From DASSSQ01 sp963839285 (lineage in GTDB: Bacteria; Actinomycetota; Thermoleophilia; Gaiellales; Gaiellaceae): a stretch of DNA of 64,000 nucleotides. The position numbers and the translations under genes are program-made. Where the stretch lies: positions 121,592 to 185,591 of the forward strand of contig CAWIUN010000001.1 in NCBI GenBank assembly GCA_963839285.1. The letters are read 5' to 3'. The notes under the pieces were generated by a model that was not told the origin of the DNA, did no database searches, and worked only from the letters and a program-made list of their open reading frames with translations. Each line of letters opens with the position of its first letter. Position 1 is the stretch's first letter. This document shows, in pieces, positions 61,982 through 64,000 of this stretch.

Positions 61982-64000
61982 ATGGATGCCTCGGTTCGGT
62001 TCTCGCGGCGGACGTTCGTCACCTGGGTGGGGGGCGCCGGCGCCGGCTTCTACCTGTTCGGACGGCTGCCGGGCATGCGCGCGCCGGTCGCGCTGGCGCA
62101 GGTCCCCGGCGGGACGCTCGACCCGGAGGCCGTGCAGAAGTACGTCACGCCGATGCTGGTTCCGCCGGTGATGCCGACGGCCGCGACCCTGACGATGCGC
62201 GGCGGCAAGCCGGTCGACTACTACGAGATCTCGGTGCGGCAGTTCGCGCAGCAGCTGCTGCCGCCCGGCCTGCCGGCGACCATCGTCTGGGGCTACGGTG
62301 CGACGGCGGCCGAGAGCAAGCGCGGGCTGCTGCTCCACAACGCGCCGTCGCTGACGATCGAGGCGAAGTGGAACCGGCCCGTGCGGGTGAAGTGGATCAA
62401 CGACCTCCGCGACGCGGAGGGGGACTACCTGCCGCACCTGCTGCCGGTCGACCCGACGCTGCACTGGGCGAACCCGCCGGGCGGCACCGGCGGCCGCGAT
62501 ACGCGGCCGACGTTCGATTCGACGCCCGGCCGCTACACGGGGCCGGTCCCGCTCGTCACGCACGTCCACGGCGCCGTCGGCGTCGGCGACGAGAGCGACG
62601 GCTACCCCGAGGCGTGGTACCTGCCGGACGCGAGGAACATCCCGGCCGGCCACGCGACGAGGGGGACGTGGTACGGGTTCTTCGCCGCGAAGGCGCGCGC
62701 GGCCTTCGGGGTCGAGTGGGGCGACGGCTTCGCGACCTTCCAGTACCCGAACGTCGACCGGGCCTCGACGAACTGGTACCACGACCACGCCCTCGGGCTG
62801 ACGCGGCTGAACGTCTACGCGGGCCCCGCCGGCTTCTTCCTGATCCGCGGCGGGCCGGACGACGTCGTCCTCGACGCGCGCACCGGCCGCCCGGCGAGCC
62901 TGCCCGGCCCCGCGCCGCGGGCCAACGACAAGTTCCCGCCGAACAAGCCGTACCGGGAGCTCGCGATCGCGCTCCAGGACCGGTCGTTCGACGCGGACGG
63001 GTCGCTCTTCTACCCGGACTCGCGGGCGTTCTTCGACGGGATCGTCCGGGACTACATCCCGGACGGCGAGTTCTCGCCGATCTGGAACCCGGAGTTCTTC
63101 GGCAACACGATCATCGCCAACGGCGCCACCTGGCCCTTCCAGACGGTGGAGAAGCGGCGCTACCGGCTCCGCTTCCTGAACGGCTGCCAGTCGCGCTTCC
63201 TGATCCTCGACTTCGGCGACATCCCCGGCGTCGGGGTCTGGCAGATCGGCAACGAGGGCGGCTTCCTCGCGGCGCCCGTCGACCTGACCGGCGACAACGG
63301 CAACCGGCTGCTGCTGGCGCCGGCCGAGCGGGCGGACCTGATCGTCGACTTCGCCGACGTGCCGCTCGGGAGCCACGTGCTTCGCAATGTCGGCCCGGAC
63401 GAGCCGTTCGGCGGCGGCGTCCCCGGCGTCGACTTCGACCCGGCCGATCCGAGCACGACCGGCCAGATCCTCCAGTTCCGCGTCGTGCCCGCGCGCGACG
63501 AGGACACGACGACGCCGCCGCGGTACCTGCAGCTGCCCGCGATCGCGCCGCTCCCCGGAGCGAGCCGCACGCGACAGCTCGCGCTGATCGAGAAGGCCGG
63601 TACCGGGGCCGCGCCCGACGAGGAGCAGGACGAGGAGCAGGAGGTCGAGGGGCCCGTGGAGGCGCTGCTCGGCAACCTCGAGAACGGCTTCTGGGTCGAG
63701 CGCAAGTGGATGGACGAGGTGACCGAGGATCCGGCGGTCGGGGCGACCGAGCTCTGGGAGATCTACAACACGACCGTGGACGCGCACCCGATGCACATCC
63801 ACGAGATCGTCTTCGAGCTCGTGAACCGGGAGGGCCTCGTCGTCGTCGACGAGGAGGTCGTGCAGCCGGTGCAGCTGACGGGTCGGATCACGCCTCCCGA
63901 GCCGTGGGAGAGCGGGTTCAAGGACACGGTGACCGCCTATCCGGGGCAGGTGACGCGGCTGAAGGCGCGGTTCGCGAAGCCGGGCCAGTACGTCTGGCAC
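61982..64000 (+). CDS. Tat-exported multicopper oxidase, cut by the right edge
   Basis: ATG 61982 follows GGGGAG with five-base spacing. The N-terminus RFSRRTFVTWVGGAGAGFYL is a twin-arginine signal. Three of four copper motifs are present: THVHGAVG (His194, His196), NWYHDHALGLTRLN (His267, His269) and DAHPMHIHEI (His602, His605, His607); the last (HCH) lies beyond 64000. Bilirubin-oxidase/CotA-like features include IKWxNDL (VKWINDLRDAEGDYLPHLL) and LFYPDSRAFFDGIVRDYIPDGE. A glutamate-rich insertion (PDEEQDEEQEVEGPVEAL) near 545 is odd. 673 codons are visible. Oxidises phenolics, bilirubin-like compounds or metals outside the cell; the frame is intact. Confidence 0.9.
   Translation, partial: MDASVRFSRRTFVTWVGGAGAGFYLFGRLPGMRAPVALAQVPGGTLDPEAVQKYVTPMLVPPVMPTAATLTMRGGKPVDYYEISVRQFAQQLLPPGLPATIVWGYGATAAESKRGLLLHNAPSLTIEAKWNRPVRVKWINDLRDAEGDYLPHLLPVDPTLHWANPPGGTGGRDTRPTFDSTPGRYTGPVPLVTHVHGAVGVGDESDGYPEAWYLPDARNIPAGHATRGTWYGFFAAKARAAFGVEWGDGFATFQYPNVDRASTNWYHDHALGLTRLNVYAGPAGFFLIRGGPDDVVLDARTGRPASLPGPAPRANDKFPPNKPYRELAIALQDRSFDADGSLFYPDSRAFFDGIVRDYIPDGEFSPIWNPEFFGNTIIANGATWPFQTVEKRRYRLRFLNGCQSRFLILDFGDIPGVGVWQIGNEGGFLAAPVDLTGDNGNRLLLAPAERADLIVDFADVPLGSHVLRNVGPDEPFGGGVPGVDFDPADPSTTGQILQFRVVPARDEDTTTPPRYLQLPAIAPLPGASRTRQLALIEKAGTGAAPDEEQDEEQEVEGPVEALLGNLENGFWVERKWMDEVTEDPAVGATELWEIYNTTVDAHPMHIHEIVFELVNREGLVVVDEEVVQPVQLTGRITPPEPWESGFKDTVTAYPGQVTRLKARFAKPGQYVWH

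Noticed and set aside
60700..64000. Minus-strand open frame covering the multicopper oxidase region
   Set aside because: It is antisense to clear copper motifs on the plus strand. Only its 3' part, the YcaQ-like gene up to 60694, is real.

Overview
The window reads as a chromosomal segment of a very GC-rich actinobacterium. Thermoleophilia (Gaiella/Solirubrobacter relatives) is my best guess. That rests on the extreme GC content, heavy GTG/TTG start use, many ATGA/GTGA gene overlaps, an AfsR-like BTAD regulator, and several genes that appear to be leaderless. The lineage is an inference from style, not from a marker gene; there is no rRNA here. Between 25 and 30 frame breaks split otherwise well-conserved genes. 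Where the intended reading can be rebuilt, most are one extra base. I treat most of them as assembly or sequencing errors, annotate the affected genes as single genes, and say where each break lies.

Layout. 1-5.7 kb: the frame-broken N-terminus of a type I phosphodiesterase running off the left edge, then a large BTAD/STAND regulator flanked by two tiny genes with good ribosome sites and by 11-bp-spaced operator-like repeats, then a broken secreted protein. 5.7-12.5 kb: a secreted HEXXH/FN3 protein, a cNMP-binding patatin esterase and a hydantoinase A/B pair. 12.6-22.8 kb: a stretch with tRNA-Lys 3'-end remnants, lower GC in places, a small protein/AbiEii nucleotidyltransferase/ERCC4 nuclease operon (the best candidate for an undescribed defence-type module), two beta-propeller proteins, a membrane protein and a response regulator-histidine kinase-response regulator locus; an intact tRNA-Lys closes it.

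22.8-38.1 kb: carbohydrate metabolism. Two divergent Gfo/Idh/MocA dehydrogenases share overlapping promoters. A fused UnbU-UnbV-like protein follows. Next comes a divergently transcribed sugar module: a PfkB kinase, class I aldolase and dehydrogenase, then a sugar ABC transporter, facing an isomerase and an SDR. A threonine-aldolase-like enzyme and tRNA-Glu end the region. 38.2-40.4 kb: a decayed integrative-element remnant at tRNA-Glu, with an integrase C-terminus, ribbon-helix-helix antitoxins, a broken MNT/HepT pair and a RodZ C-terminal fragment. 40.6-64 kb: tRNA-Val, a Gly/Gln/Asn-repeat secreted protein joined to a diguanylate cyclase, a cupin-SDR-MBL-DUF885 operon, a secreted glycoside hydrolase, a MoxR/DUF58 operon, a cation diffusion facilitator, a second histidine kinase/response regulator pair with a PilX-like gene, an MBL hydrolase, a cystathionine gamma-synthase-type enzyme, two overlapping small genes, two tandem YcaQ-like genes, and a Tat-exported multicopper oxidase cut by the right edge.
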